NCBI RefSeq assembly: GCF_003261175.1
Contig: NZ_QLNP01000105.1
Location: forward strand, 124,001-188,000
Length of the DNA: 64,000 bases
Source: Arthrobacter globiformis
GTDB lineage: Bacteria; Actinomycetota; Actinomycetes; Actinomycetales; Micrococcaceae
Direction: 5' to 3'
Below, piece after piece: positions 21,514 through 30,678 of this stretch. Below the pieces are notes generated by a model. The model did no database searches. It had not been told where the DNA came from and worked only from the letters and a program-made list of their open reading frames with translations. How positions within the stretch are numbered: the stretch's first letter is position 1; each line of letters begins with the position of its first letter. The translations under genes and the position numbers were made by a program.

Positions 21514-21626
21514 GGGGGCTCCTCGACAGTTTCAGGGAAATATGGCCAGTGGCCAACAATACTGTAAGCACGGCGAGCGCTCACTGCCGTCCCCGGGTCC
21601 CGCAATCGGTATGGGAGACTAGTCCA

Positions 21627-22292
21627 GTGAATCGAACGTGGATTGTCATTCCTATGTACAACGAAGGCACCGTTGTCGGCGATGTGATCCGAGGTCTCCT
21701 GCCTACTTTCCCCTACGTCGTGTGCGTGGATGACGGCAGCTCGGACGAGTCGGCAAAAATCGCCCGCGAAGCGGGAGCCGTGGTGGTGCAGCACCCCATT
21801 AATCTTGGCCAGGGAGCCGCCCTCCAGACCGGCATCGAGTATGCGCTGCAGGATCCGGCGCTAGGGTGCATTGTGACGTTCGACGCCGATGGCCAGCACA
21901 AAGTCTCTGACGCCTTCGAGATGGCGAACCGCATTCTCAGCAACGAGGCAGACATCGTCCTTGGCTCGCGCTTCCTTGACGACCGAACCAAGCTCACTCC
22001 GATGAAACGGATCGTGCTCAAGACTGCCGCGCTACAGTCCAAGCTGTCCACCGGGCTGGACCTGACGGACGCGCACAACGGGCTCAGGGCCTTCAACCCC
22101 TATGTCGCCCGAAACATCAACCTGACGCAGAACCGCATGGCGCATGCCTCCGAGCTGGTCAACAGGCTGGCAGCCATGAAGCCCCGCTACGTGGAACACC
22201 CCGTGGAGATCATCTACACGGATTATTCGAAGGCCAAGGGGCAGTCCCTTTTGAACTCGGTCAACATTCTCGCCGAACTGTTTTTGAGGTAA
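21627..22292 (+). CDS. Family 2 glycosyltransferase, dolichyl-phosphate-mannose-synthase type
   Basis: A 221-residue GT-A enzyme with the nucleotide-binding start IPMYNEGTVV, the motif VDDGSSDES and the metal motif FDADGQH, followed by GSRFLDDRT and a C-terminal TDYSKAKGQS typical of polyprenyl-phosphate glycosyltransferases. It has no membrane helix of its own; the next gene (DUF2304, 3 nt away) may provide the anchor. The GTG at 21627 has GGGAG about 9 nt upstream; the frame is open further up but that region lacks a better start. It likely transfers a sugar from a nucleotide donor to polyprenyl phosphate. The sugar is not known. Confidence 0.88.
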   Translation: MNRTWIVIPMYNEGTVVGDVIRGLLPTFPYVVCVDDGSSDESAKIAREAGAVVVQHPINLGQGAALQTGIEYALQDPALGCIVTFDADGQHKVSDAFEMANRILSNEADIVLGSRFLDDRTKLTPMKRIVLKTAALQSKLSTGLDLTDAHNGLRAFNPYVARNINLTQNRMAHASELVNRLAAMKPRYVEHPVEIIYTDYSKAKGQSLLNSVNILAELFLR

Positions 22293-22295
22293 TTC

Positions 22296-22649
22296 ATGCT
22301 TATTGTCATCCAGATCATCCTGGTACTCGCCGTCGTCCTGGTCGCGATGATCCTCATGCGGGGCGGTTCAAATGCCAGGCATCTGGCAATCCGCCGCATC
22401 ATGCTGATGGTGTTCACTTTTGTCGCAGCTCTGTCGATCTTCTTTCCTCAGATGCTGACCACGGTCGCAGGATGGTTCGGAATCGGCCGAGGAACGGACC
22501 TTGTCCTGTACGGCGTCGTTGTTTGGCTCCTGATTTTCATGGCCACCACCTACCAGCGGTTTCGCCAGACTGAAATTTCGCTGACCAAGCTGTCGCGGCG
22601 TATCGCCATTGACGAGACTCCGAGAGTCTGGGAAACGGACGGCAAGTAG
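22296..22649 (+). CDS. DUF2304 small membrane protein
   Basis: A 117-residue protein with helices at about 2-22, 33-55 and 68-88 and a charged C-terminal tail (RFRQTEISLTKLSRRIA), the pattern of DUF2304. These proteins commonly sit beside polyprenyl-phosphate GT2 enzymes, as here, with only 3 nt between the genes. It probably anchors or assists the upstream transferase (inference). Confidence 0.82.
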   Translation: MLIVIQIILVLAVVLVAMILMRGGSNARHLAIRRIMLMVFTFVAALSIFFPQMLTTVAGWFGIGRGTDLVLYGVVVWLLIFMATTYQRFRQTEISLTKLSRRIAIDETPRVWETDGK

Positions 22650-22650
22650 C

Positions 22651-23475
22651 ATGGCCGCAGGACCGGCAGTACCCACGGTGGATGTCTCGCTGATCATTCC
22701 GACCAACAGCATGCATCGCTGGCTGGACCGGGCTGTCGAGTCCGTTCTGGACCAAGACGGCGCCAGCTTCGAGCTGATCCTCTACCTGGACGGGGTCGAG
22801 CTGGCCCCGGGCAAGGAATGGGCCTCCGACCCGCGTGTTCGGCTGATTCGTGGTACGAACCCCCAAGGCGTGGGGCATGCCCTGGGCGAGGCCTGCAAGC
22901 AGGCGCGGGGCGAATTCATTGCCCGGTTGGACTCTGACGACGTCGCACTGCCCGGCCGTTTCGCCCGGCAGGTGGCATACCTGCGTGAGCATCCGGACAC
23001 CGTGGCGGTCACTGGCCGGGCGCCGTGGATTGATGAGGAAGGCGCCCGAATCGGGGCCTTCGGACATTCTGCCGGTTCCGACGTGCGCGGAAAACTGTTG
23101 GAGCAAAATGTGCTGGTCCAGTCGGCGATCATGTTCCGTACAGCTGACTATCGGGCGGTGGGCGGGTACAACCCCCTCAAGCAGATGGAAGACTACGACC
23201 TGTGGCTGCGTCTGGCCTTGCGGGGACGCATGGCGGTGCTGGAGGACGATGTCGTTGAATACCGCATACACCCCGACCAGACCAGCCGGGGCGTGCATCC
23301 CCGGGCGTCCTACGTCAGGACAATCTTTGCCGGTAGGAAGAATCTCGCGGAGTCGCTGGGGAAGTCAGCGGTCAGCCAACTGGTCCGCAACACGGCGTTC
23401 CGCACGGCGCTCTACATGATGTACTACCTGCCGCCGGGCTTTATTCGGCGGATCAGGACGCTGACTTCCCGCTGA
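22651..23475 (+). CDS. Family 2 glycosyltransferase
   Basis: A 274-residue GT-A enzyme: VSLIIPTNS at the nucleotide-binding strand, the metal motif RLDSDDVALPGR and the acceptor-side motif QMEDYDLWLRLALRG. Such enzymes add sugars to cell-surface glycans from nucleotide-sugar donors. The ATG at 22651 follows the DUF2304 stop by one base; no strong ribosome binding site is visible, so it is likely translationally coupled. It is the last gene of a three-gene group that precedes the pse genes. Donor and acceptor are not predictable from sequence. Confidence 0.88.
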   Translation: MAAGPAVPTVDVSLIIPTNSMHRWLDRAVESVLDQDGASFELILYLDGVELAPGKEWASDPRVRLIRGTNPQGVGHALGEACKQARGEFIARLDSDDVALPGRFARQVAYLREHPDTVAVTGRAPWIDEEGARIGAFGHSAGSDVRGKLLEQNVLVQSAIMFRTADYRAVGGYNPLKQMEDYDLWLRLALRGRMAVLEDDVVEYRIHPDQTSRGVHPRASYVRTIFAGRKNLAESLGKSAVSQLVRNTAFRTALYMMYYLPPGFIRRIRTLTSR

Positions 23476-23648
23476 CGCAGGCAGTGGGAGTCGTCCAGTC
23501 GCCGTGCGTCTTCCGGGACTGCGGCTACCGGCGGCAATGCAGCCCTGCGTTTCGGTACTGGTAGGCTGATGAAAGTGTGTCCCGGGCCGGTCGTAGCCCG
23601 GGGCTGGCCTTATATGTTTATGGAATTTACCCCAAGGCGGTTATAAAA

Positions 23649-24635
23649 ATGTCCCTACTGACTGGTTCTTCGGTGCTCATCACCGGAGGTACAGGCTCTC
23701 TTGGCAAGGCTCTCATCAAGGAAATTCTGGACAACCATGACGTCCGCCGTCTTGTGATCATTAGCCGTGATGAGCTGAAGCAGCACGAGTGCCGCGCGAT
23801 GTTCAACAACGACCCGCGACTGCGCTGGTTCATTGGGGACATCCGCGACCGCCAGCGTCTGGACCGTGCATTCCACAAAGTGGACTACGTCATCCACGCC
23901 GCCGCGCTCAAGCAGGTAGATACCGCTGAGTACAACCCGTTCGAGTACGTTCAGACCAATGTTCAGGGCTCGCAGAACGTCATCGACGCAGCCATCGATG
24001 CAGGCGTGAAGAAGGTCGTTGCCCTTTCTACGGACAAGGCCTCCAGCCCGGTGAACCTCTACGGTGCCACCAAGCTCTGCGCCGACCGACTGTTTATTTC
24101 CGGCAATCATTACGCCGCCGCCTACGACACCCGTTTCTGCGTTGTCCGCTACGGCAACGTCATGGGCTCCCGGGGCTCGATCGTTCCGATCTGGAAGCGG
24201 ATGGCAGCCGAGGGCAAGTCGCTTCCCGTTACCGATGACCGCATGACCCGTTTCTGGATCACGCTGGACCAGGCCGTGAAGTTCGTGCTGGACTCTTTCG
24301 AGATTATGCAGGGCGGCGAGCTCTACGTTCCGAAGATCCCGTCAGTTCGCATCACGGATCTCGCCAAGGCCGTGGACGATAACGCGACGACCCACGAGAT
24401 CGGCATCCGCCCCGGTGAGAAGCTGCACGAAGAGATGATCGCTGCTGATGATTCCCGCCGCACGGTGTCAGTCGGCAACCGTTACGTCGTCATGCCCCAC
24501 CTCGGTGGCTGGGGCTATGAGACTCCTGCCGATGCCGAGCCCGTCAAGGACGGCTGGAGCTACCAGTCGGATGGAAACGAAAAGTTCCTGAGCATCGAAG
24601 AGCTCCGGGAAATGTTTGTCGCGGAAGGTCTGTAA
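23649..24635 (+). CDS. pseB: UDP-GlcNAc 4,6-dehydratase (inverting), PseB
   Basis: A 328-residue extended short-chain dehydrogenase. The Rossmann motif is ITGGTGSLG, and the active-site region is STDKASSPVNLYGATK with the Y-x3-K pair. PseB converts UDP-GlcNAc to the 4-keto-6-deoxy-L-arabino-hexulose, the first step to pseudaminic acid. The sequence HAAALKQVDTAEYNPFEYV is typical of PseB/FlaA1. The ATG at 23649 has AAGGCGG about 9 nt upstream. It starts a run of four tightly spaced genes (pseB, pseC, pseF, pseGH). A TAGGCT -10-like element lies about 80 bp upstream. Confidence is raised by the complete pathway. Confidence 0.93.
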   Translation: MSLLTGSSVLITGGTGSLGKALIKEILDNHDVRRLVIISRDELKQHECRAMFNNDPRLRWFIGDIRDRQRLDRAFHKVDYVIHAAALKQVDTAEYNPFEYVQTNVQGSQNVIDAAIDAGVKKVVALSTDKASSPVNLYGATKLCADRLFISGNHYAAAYDTRFCVVRYGNVMGSRGSIVPIWKRMAAEGKSLPVTDDRMTRFWITLDQAVKFVLDSFEIMQGGELYVPKIPSVRITDLAKAVDDNATTHEIGIRPGEKLHEEMIAADDSRRTVSVGNRYVVMPHLGGWGYETPADAEPVKDGWSYQSDGNEKFLSIEELREMFVAEGL

Positions 24636-24638
24636 AGC

Positions 24639-25766
24639 GTGCTTCCCTATGGTCGTCAGTCCATCGACGAGTCGGACGTGCAGGCGGTAGCTGAAGCCCT
24701 TCGGAGCGACTGGCTCACCACAGGACCGAAGGTGGCCGAGTTTGAAGCTGCGATTTCGGCTGTGGCCGGCGGTGCTAACGCCGTCAGCGTCACTTCGGGC
24801 ACGGCCGCGCTGCACGTCGCGTATGTGGCGGCGGGCGTTCGGCCTGGGGACGAGATCGTGACCACGCCCCTGACCTTTGTGGCCACGGCTGCAACTGCCG
24901 CCATTGCCGGCGCGAAGATCATCTTCGCCGACGTCGATCCTTCCACCGGCAATCTTTCCCTGGATGCTGCCCGCGCAGCGGTGACTTCCAAGACACGGGC
25001 CATCACGGCCGTTGACTACGCGGGACTGCCGGTGGATGCTGCGGCGTTCAATGACCTCGCCCACTCCTCGGGGGCACTCTTCGTCGAGGATGCCGCCCAT
25101 TCCGTGGGATCGCTGCTGGACGGAAACCCTGTGGGTAAGGTTGCTGACCTTACGACGTTTTCGTTTTTCCCGACGAAGAACATGACCACGGCGGAAGGCG
25201 GTGCGGTAGTTACCCCTCATGACGACCTGGCCACCAAGGCCCGGCTGTTCAAGGGCCAGGGGCTGGTCCGGGAGCAGGAGTCCCTTCGTTTCCCCGACGA
25301 GGGTCCCTGGCACCAGGAAGTGCATGAGTTTGGCCTCAACTACAGGCTTCCCGACGTGCTGTGCGCCCTGGGCATCAACCAGATCGCCAGGCTCCAGTCG
25401 TTCCGTGAGCGTCGGCAGCAGATCCATGACGCGTACAACGCGGCATTTTCGGACAATGACAACCTCACCATTCCGGGAACGGTGGATGGAGCGGTACCCG
25501 CATGGCACCTCTATCCTCTGCGGGTGGAGGCCGACCGCCGTCGGGCCATTTTTGAAGAGCTTCGTAGCCGCGGTATCGGTGTGCAGGTTAACTACATTCC
25601 CGCTTACTGGCATCCGGTGTTTGAGGATCTGGGCTACAAGCGCGGCATGTGCCCTGAGGCCGAGCAGTACTATCGCCAAGAGATTTCGCTGCCGCTGTAC
25701 CCTGGCCTTACCGATCCAGAAGTTGAGCGCGTGATCGAAAACGTTCTGGCTGTAGTCGGCTCATGA
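24639..25766 (+). CDS. pseC: UDP-4-keto-6-deoxy-sugar aminotransferase, PseC
   Basis: A 375-residue PLP-dependent DegT/DnrJ/EryC1 family enzyme. The Schiff-base lysine is K180 in SFFPTKNMTTAEGG, and VEDAAHS carries the PLP-binding acid. The N-terminal LPYGRQSIDESDV and SDWLTTGP are typical of PseC, which aminates the PseB product at C4 with glutamate as donor. The GTG at 24639 follows the pseB stop by 3 nt, and its stop overlaps the ATG of pseF (ATGA). Confidence 0.92.
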   Translation: MLPYGRQSIDESDVQAVAEALRSDWLTTGPKVAEFEAAISAVAGGANAVSVTSGTAALHVAYVAAGVRPGDEIVTTPLTFVATAATAAIAGAKIIFADVDPSTGNLSLDAARAAVTSKTRAITAVDYAGLPVDAAAFNDLAHSSGALFVEDAAHSVGSLLDGNPVGKVADLTTFSFFPTKNMTTAEGGAVVTPHDDLATKARLFKGQGLVREQESLRFPDEGPWHQEVHEFGLNYRLPDVLCALGINQIARLQSFRERRQQIHDAYNAAFSDNDNLTIPGTVDGAVPAWHLYPLRVEADRRRAIFEELRSRGIGVQVNYIPAYWHPVFEDLGYKRGMCPEAEQYYRQEISLPLYPGLTDPEVERVIENVLAVVGS

Positions 25767-26509
25767 CGGAACTGACGTCGCCGCGTGTTGTTGCGGTCAT
25801 TCAGGCGCGGGTGGGGTCCACCCGGCTGCCGGGCAAGGTGCTGCGCAACCTGGCAGGCGCGGCTGTGCTTGAGTGGGTTGTCCGGGCTGCCAAGGCTGCC
25901 CAGGGGATTGATCAGGTTGTCATCGCTACGTCCGTGGACGCCGGAGATGACGCTATCGCGAGCTTCGGGGCGGACCACGGTATCGAGGTGGTGCGGGGGA
26001 GCGAGGAGGATGTTCTTAGCAGGTTCCTTCTTGCTGCCGAGCTCTCGGGTGCAGATGCCGTCGTTCGTCTGACAGCTGATTGCCCCTTGCTGGACCCCAT
26101 GGTGATTTCCCAGGTCGTGTCGTTGTGGCGGTGCGATCCCAGCATCGACTACGTCTCCACCACCCAGTACCGCTCCCTGCCCAGGGGCCTGGATGTGGAG
26201 CTTGCCACGGTTGCGGCGCTCACCGCAGCGGATAAGCGGACTGAGTCCTATCACCGTGCCCATGTCACGAGTGCCTTGTACGAAGAGGGGTCCGGCTTCA
26301 GCTGTGCGGCCCTCACGTTTCGTCCGACGACGGCGCAGTACAGGGTTACGCTCGACACCGCTGAGGACGCTGCACTGTTGGAGGAGCTCGCGCCGCTTCT
26401 GCCGCAGGTTCCGCCGCGCTGGCGGGATGTCGTGGGCATCCTGGATGAGCGACCCGACATCGTGGCCATCAACGCGCACATCGAGCAGAAGGCACTGAGC
26501 GAGGGCTGA
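25763..26509 (+). CDS. pseF: Pseudaminic acid cytidylyltransferase, PseF (SpsF-type)
   Basis: A 248-residue nucleotidyltransferase with the CMP-sugar synthase signature AVIQARVGSTRLPGKVL at residues about 10-26 and the motif RLTADCPLLDP. It would activate pseudaminic acid with CTP to CMP-pseudaminic acid, the last pathway step. It is of the SpsF class, which also handles other sugars, so the substrate is assigned from context. ATGA coupling to pseC and a 2-nt gap to the next gene support one operon. Confidence 0.87.
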   Translation: MTELTSPRVVAVIQARVGSTRLPGKVLRNLAGAAVLEWVVRAAKAAQGIDQVVIATSVDAGDDAIASFGADHGIEVVRGSEEDVLSRFLLAAELSGADAVVRLTADCPLLDPMVISQVVSLWRCDPSIDYVSTTQYRSLPRGLDVELATVAALTAADKRTESYHRAHVTSALYEEGSGFSCAALTFRPTTAQYRVTLDTAEDAALLEELAPLLPQVPPRWRDVVGILDERPDIVAINAHIEQKALSEG

Positions 26510-26511
26510 TT

Positions 26512-28005
26512 TTGCGGGTACTGCTCAGATGTGATTCGACGAAGGCGCAGGGCCTCGGCCACGTCATTCGAACCATGGCACTGGCGGAAGCTGCCCTGGC
26601 TGCCGGCCACAGCGTTCAATTCAGTGGTGATGTGGAAAGCCCTGTTGGCCGAGCCCTGATCGAGGATCTTTGCTCGGCCATCCACCCGATGCCAGACGGA
26701 CCCGAAGCGGTAGCGCGGCTGGCCTGTGACGTGGGGGCCGACCTCGTTCACATAGATACGTACGCGGACCAGGGCGACTTGGTTGCGGAGCTGCGCACGG
26801 TGGGGGTACTCCTGTCATCGATGGAGGATGGAAGCTTCGGAAGGCGCCCGGCGGATCTTGTGATAGATCCCTCACCTGGCGCTGAACTTGCCTACCGGCC
26901 GGGGGACGGCTCCTACAGGCTGTTCCGGGGCGCAGGGGCAATACCGATCCGCCGTTCGATCCGGGAGCTTGACGGCGCCAAGACCGTCAGCCGGGGGCTG
27001 TCGGCGGGCAGGGACGTCATGATCGTGATGGGCGGCACGGACGCACGCGATATGACAGCCCGGTGCGTGGAGCTCTGGGCCCAGACTCGGGTACCATCGC
27101 GCTGCTTCGTCGTGGACCCGGGTGGCCGGCGGGGGTTTTCCGTCGAACTGACCGCTGGCCAGTCGCTTGAAGTGATCCAGCCCTCCCTGCAGGTTCCCCA
27201 CCACTTCCCCTCGATGGATCTCGTGATCAGCGGAGCCGGCACTACAACCTGGGAGCTGGCGACGCTGGGCGTACCCATGGCCTTGGTGCAACTGGTTGAG
27301 AACCAGGCCGATAATTATGCGTTCGCAACAGGTAACGGAATGGCCCTTGGCCTTGGGAACGCGAGCATGGGGCAGCTGGACGAGCCATCAGCAGTCGCGG
27401 CGCTTCGGGGCCTGCTCCAAGACGATGTGCGACGTCTCCGTCTGGGAGTCCAGGCGCGGAGCGTGGTAGACGGCGGGGGAGCAGACGCGATCGTGCGGTA
27501 CTGGGAGCAGATGGCGGCCGAGTCGGATGGAATCTCGGTCAGGCCCGCTGAGATCCATGACGCGGGGCAGCTCTTTGATTGGCGGAACGACCCGACTGTA
27601 CGCCAGGTTTCGCGGGAAAAGGATGAACTGGCCTGGGACACACACCTGGCTTGGGTGTCTCGCGTCGTCAAGGATCCCGGAGTGTGTCTACTCATCGTGC
27701 AGTGCGACGGTCGGCCTGCGGGCACCGTGAGGTTCCATGTTCTCGAGGACGGGCATTGGGAAGTCTCCATCACGGTTGCTCCGACCATGCGGGGGCGAGG
27801 ACGGGCCGCCCAGATTCTTTCGGAGGCAGAGCGCTATTTCCTGGAACGCCGTCCCGAAGCTGTGCTGCACGCCTCGATGCTTGACTCCAACATCGCGTCC
27901 TACAAGCTGTTCCGCAACGCAGGTTATGAAGGGAACCTCGACGGTTCCGGCGAGGAAAGCTGGTACCACCTCGTGAGGCGAGGCGGCACACTTCCCGGCC
28001 GGTGA
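26512..28005 (+). CDS. PseG-PseH fusion: UDP-sugar hydrolase plus N-acetyltransferase
   Basis: A 497-residue two-domain protein. Residues 1 to about 335 are PseG-like: GLGHVIRTMALA carries the expected catalytic His17 (same position as in Campylobacter PseG), with VMGGTDARD and ISGAGTTTWELATLGVP of the GT-B-like fold. Residues about 341-497 are a GNAT acetyltransferase of the PseH type (WRNDPTVRQVS, ITVAPTMRGRGRAAQIL, DSNIASYKLFRNAGY). PseH acetylates C4-NH2 and PseG releases UDP, so one protein would catalyse successive steps between PseC and PseI. The start is TTG at 26512, two nt after pseF. There is no frameshift: the linker is continuous. Confidence 0.92.
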   Translation: MRVLLRCDSTKAQGLGHVIRTMALAEAALAAGHSVQFSGDVESPVGRALIEDLCSAIHPMPDGPEAVARLACDVGADLVHIDTYADQGDLVAELRTVGVLLSSMEDGSFGRRPADLVIDPSPGAELAYRPGDGSYRLFRGAGAIPIRRSIRELDGAKTVSRGLSAGRDVMIVMGGTDARDMTARCVELWAQTRVPSRCFVVDPGGRRGFSVELTAGQSLEVIQPSLQVPHHFPSMDLVISGAGTTTWELATLGVPMALVQLVENQADNYAFATGNGMALGLGNASMGQLDEPSAVAALRGLLQDDVRRLRLGVQARSVVDGGGADAIVRYWEQMAAESDGISVRPAEIHDAGQLFDWRNDPTVRQVSREKDELAWDTHLAWVSRVVKDPGVCLLIVQCDGRPAGTVRFHVLEDGHWEVSITVAPTMRGRGRAAQILSEAERYFLERRPEAVLHASMLDSNIASYKLFRNAGYEGNLDGSGEESWYHLVRRGGTLPGR

Positions 28006-28087
28006 CCTGCGGAGAACCACATAGGTTTCTACGAAGCAGGGCCGATTGCTTCTTTTGAAGCGTATTGGCGATTCATGATGAAGAAAT

Positions 28088-28119
28088 GACCCCTGGTCGG
28101 TGCATGCCAACCAGGGGTC
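28088..28119. terminator. Terminator between convergent pseGH and pseI
   Basis: A 10-bp inverted repeat (GACCCCTGGT at 28088-28097 and its complement at 28110-28119) with a 12-nt loop is followed by TTCTGTCT. It lies between two convergent genes. A smaller GCTTC/GAAGC hairpin with a TTTT loop lies at 28048-28061. Confidence 0.7.
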
Positions 28120-28171
28120 TTCTGTCTACTGGCCGCAGCCAAACTGCGGAGGCGGCCTGCAGTCGCCTATG

Positions 28172-29224
28172 CTAAACGACGTCCCAGGTAAGGGGCGTGC
28201 CGGCTTCGCAGTCTTGGCGGAAGGGACGCCCAAGGACTGTTTCGTACATGGCGGGTTCAAGGCCTCCGGCGGGCCGGATGGAACGAACGTTCTCCGGCGA
28301 TGCGAGTTCCCCCGCCCGCACGGGTTTGACTACGTACAGTGAACGCCGAAGTCGCTGACTCTCGGATTCGCTGGCAGTCTGCCGGATGACCGGCGATCCG
28401 AGGGCCTCCCACGCCGTCTGGCTCTCCTGAACCAGTGCGGCAAGCTCGTCCGGTTCGAGGGAGAAGTCGGAGTCGACGCCCCCATCCGCACGGCTCAGCG
28501 TGACGTGCTTCTCGATAACCGTAGCGCCGAGTGCAACTGCAGCAATCGCCGCACCGATGCCCATCGTGTGGTCTGAGAGCCCCACCTGGACACCGAAGGC
28601 GTCCCGAAGCACAGGGATGGTGCGCAAGTTCGACTCTGACGCTGCCGCTGGGTATGAGGACGTGCAGGCAAGGACCACGATCTGGTCGTTCCCCTCCGCC
28701 CGGATGGTCTGAACAGCGGTATCGATGTCCGTCATCGAAGCCGCGCCGTTGGACAGAATGATGGGCTTTCCGGTCCGGGCAACCAGCCGGAGGAGCGGCA
28801 AGTCGCCAATTTCGAGGGAAGCGATCTTGTAAAGCGGAGCATCGAGGGATTCCAGCAGTTCCACGGCAGATGCATCAAACGGACTGGAGAACGGGATCAG
28901 CCCCCGGGAACGCGCGCGTTCGAAAATCGGGGCATGCCACTCCCATGGAGTGTGAGCCTCCGTGTAAAGCTGGTACAGGTTCTTGCCACCCCAAAGCGGG
29001 TGGTCGGAGCTGATGTTGAACTGGGGCTTGTTGGAATCGATGGTGATAGTGTCCGCGGTGTAGCTTTGCAGCTTGACGGCCTGGGCGCCAGACTCGGCGA
29101 CCATATCGACGATGTCAAGAGCGCGCTGCAGGTCACCGTTATGGTTGCCCGACATTTCGGCAATGATGAACGGCCGTTCGGAGTTGCCAATCCTGTGGCC
29201 GGACACTTCGTAGGATGCTTGCAT
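28172..29224 (-). CDS. pseI: Pseudaminic acid synthase, PseI
   Basis: A 350-residue NeuB-family enzyme that condenses phosphoenolpyruvate with the 6-deoxy-AltdiNAc sugar to give pseudaminic acid. The TIM barrel (about 1-280) starts FIIAEMSGNHNGD, with AVKLQSYT, FSSPFDASAVELLE, IASLEIGDLPLL and SDHTMG. A C-terminal SAF (antifreeze-like) domain spans about 290-350. SSPFD and the EIGD context fit PseI more than NeuB. It is on the opposite strand from the other pse genes and heads a minus-strand run upstream of which lie a flippase and an unassigned protein. Confidence 0.92.
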   Translation of the reverse strand: MQASYEVSGHRIGNSERPFIIAEMSGNHNGDLQRALDIVDMVAESGAQAVKLQSYTADTITIDSNKPQFNISSDHPLWGGKNLYQLYTEAHTPWEWHAPIFERARSRGLIPFSSPFDASAVELLESLDAPLYKIASLEIGDLPLLRLVARTGKPIILSNGAASMTDIDTAVQTIRAEGNDQIVVLACTSSYPAAASESNLRTIPVLRDAFGVQVGLSDHTMGIGAAIAAVALGATVIEKHVTLSRADGGVDSDFSLEPDELAALVQESQTAWEALGSPVIRQTASESESQRLRRSLYVVKPVRAGELASPENVRSIRPAGGLEPAMYETVLGRPFRQDCEAGTPLTWDVV

Positions 29225-29283
29225 TACTTACCTATCTCGCTTAGGCGCTTGTTTGACGCTGCTGGTGCGGGTGGAAGGAGGGC

Positions 29284-30678
29284 CTACCATGATGCTAGAC
29301 CCCGCTTGCGGAGGACAAAAAAACCTGCTGCGGCGGCTGCGGCGGCCAGCACTGCGCTGACTATCCCGGCCGACACCGTGGTTGGGAGCAGGAAGTTTGC
29401 GGCAATGACCACGGTGGAGGCCATGGCGGCCGCGGCGAACGACCGGATGGGAATGAATCCTGGAAGCATTCGTGCGGCCAGAATGCAGTAGGCCATGCCC
29501 AGGCCCGCGAAGGTGGCCGCCTTGACTGCCCCCAGCAGCCAGTACTGCTCACCCTGCGCCGGGATAACGGCAACGACGGTTCCTGCAACGAGGAGGAGGG
29601 GAGTCACCCAGGTGAAGGCGCTGGTCTTCTGCCGGGCAAACATGACGGACATCGCCACCAAATAGAGGGCGTAACCACAGGCTGCGCCGGGCAAGACCTT
29701 GGCTAACTGCGTGACCTGGTGGTCTTCGCCTTTGAGGACCAGCATGCCCAGTGTCGCAGCAGCCGATGCGCCGATGGCGATCGCCCCACCCACCAAGGCG
29801 GTTTGGTTCCCTACTTTTCTGACTGTCTGCCCAAGATGTTCACCATGTGACGCTTCGAGGATGCGGGCCGTCCAGACGTTGTTGAGCCCGGAGAGGATGG
29901 CAAAAGGTCCCAAGGCGAACGCGGCGGCCGCCACGTAGCGACCGGCGGATTCTGAATCCTGGAAATGCTGCACCAGGAAGGTGTCCCCCTGCATCAGCAA
30001 CATGATCGCGAAGCTGTGGGGCAGGACCGGCAGCCCAAGGCGAAAGGCTGACCGGACAGCTTTCTTTGCCTTGGAAGGCCAGAGCGGCGGTGCGAGTGCC
30101 ATGCCCGCTATTGCTGTGGCCAGCATTCCGACGACGAAGGCAGCCATGTAGGTCGCGGAATCCGGCGAAATATAGCTGATGGCGAGCAATCCGGCCAAGT
30201 GGGATAGCAACGAGGCGCCGCCGCTGAGCAAGACAAATGCCAAGGCCCGGCCCTGGCTGCGGAGAATCGCCTGCGTACTGACGACGGAGCTCAGCAGCCC
30301 GGTTGCCAGGATGGCGCACGAGATCGTGATTGCAATGTCCCGGTCTGGCTCCAAAACGAAGTAGCCGACGGCTGCCAGGACTGAAAGTGTCAGACTGAGG
30401 ATGATATTGGCGCCGTTGATCGCCCGGGCGTGGGTGGGTCCCTCTGAAGGCCCAAAATAAGCCCGCGTGATGGCAAGGGGCAAGCCGGCGGACAAGACAA
30501 CCTGGCCGACCTGCAGGAGTACGGCCGAGAGGCCCACCCGGCCCCACTGTGTGGCGTCAAGAATTCTGATGGAAAACGGCTGCACCAGCAATGCACCCAT
30601 TCCTTGCAGGGCAGCTCCCAGAAGATAGTAAAGGGACTGCCTGGCATGGGACGGGCGGGCTCGTGAGGATTTAGCCAA
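29284..30678 (-). CDS. Polysaccharide flippase, Wzx/MVF-like
   Basis: A 464-residue protein with about 12-14 membrane helices and almost no large loops, of the oligosaccharide flippase/MVF superfamily. The opening YYLLGAALQGMGALLVQPFS and the following RILDATQWGRVGLS are typical. It would move a lipid-linked oligosaccharide across the membrane. The start is a TTG at 30678, inside the last codons of the upstream gene (8-nt overlap), so translation is probably coupled. The position between pseI and an unassigned protein suggests that a pseudaminic-acid-containing glycan is the cargo (inference). A second export route, the ABC pair, exists for galactofuranan. Confidence 0.88.
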   Translation of the reverse strand: MAKSSRARPSHARQSLYYLLGAALQGMGALLVQPFSIRILDATQWGRVGLSAVLLQVGQVVLSAGLPLAITRAYFGPSEGPTHARAINGANIILSLTLSVLAAVGYFVLEPDRDIAITISCAILATGLLSSVVSTQAILRSQGRALAFVLLSGGASLLSHLAGLLAISYISPDSATYMAAFVVGMLATAIAGMALAPPLWPSKAKKAVRSAFRLGLPVLPHSFAIMLLMQGDTFLVQHFQDSESAGRYVAAAAFALGPFAILSGLNNVWTARILEASHGEHLGQTVRKVGNQTALVGGAIAIGASAAATLGMLVLKGEDHQVTQLAKVLPGAACGYALYLVAMSVMFARQKTSAFTWVTPLLLVAGTVVAVIPAQGEQYWLLGAVKAATFAGLGMAYCILAARMLPGFIPIRSFAAAAMASTVVIAANFLLPTTVSAGIVSAVLAAAAAAAGFFVLRKRGLASW

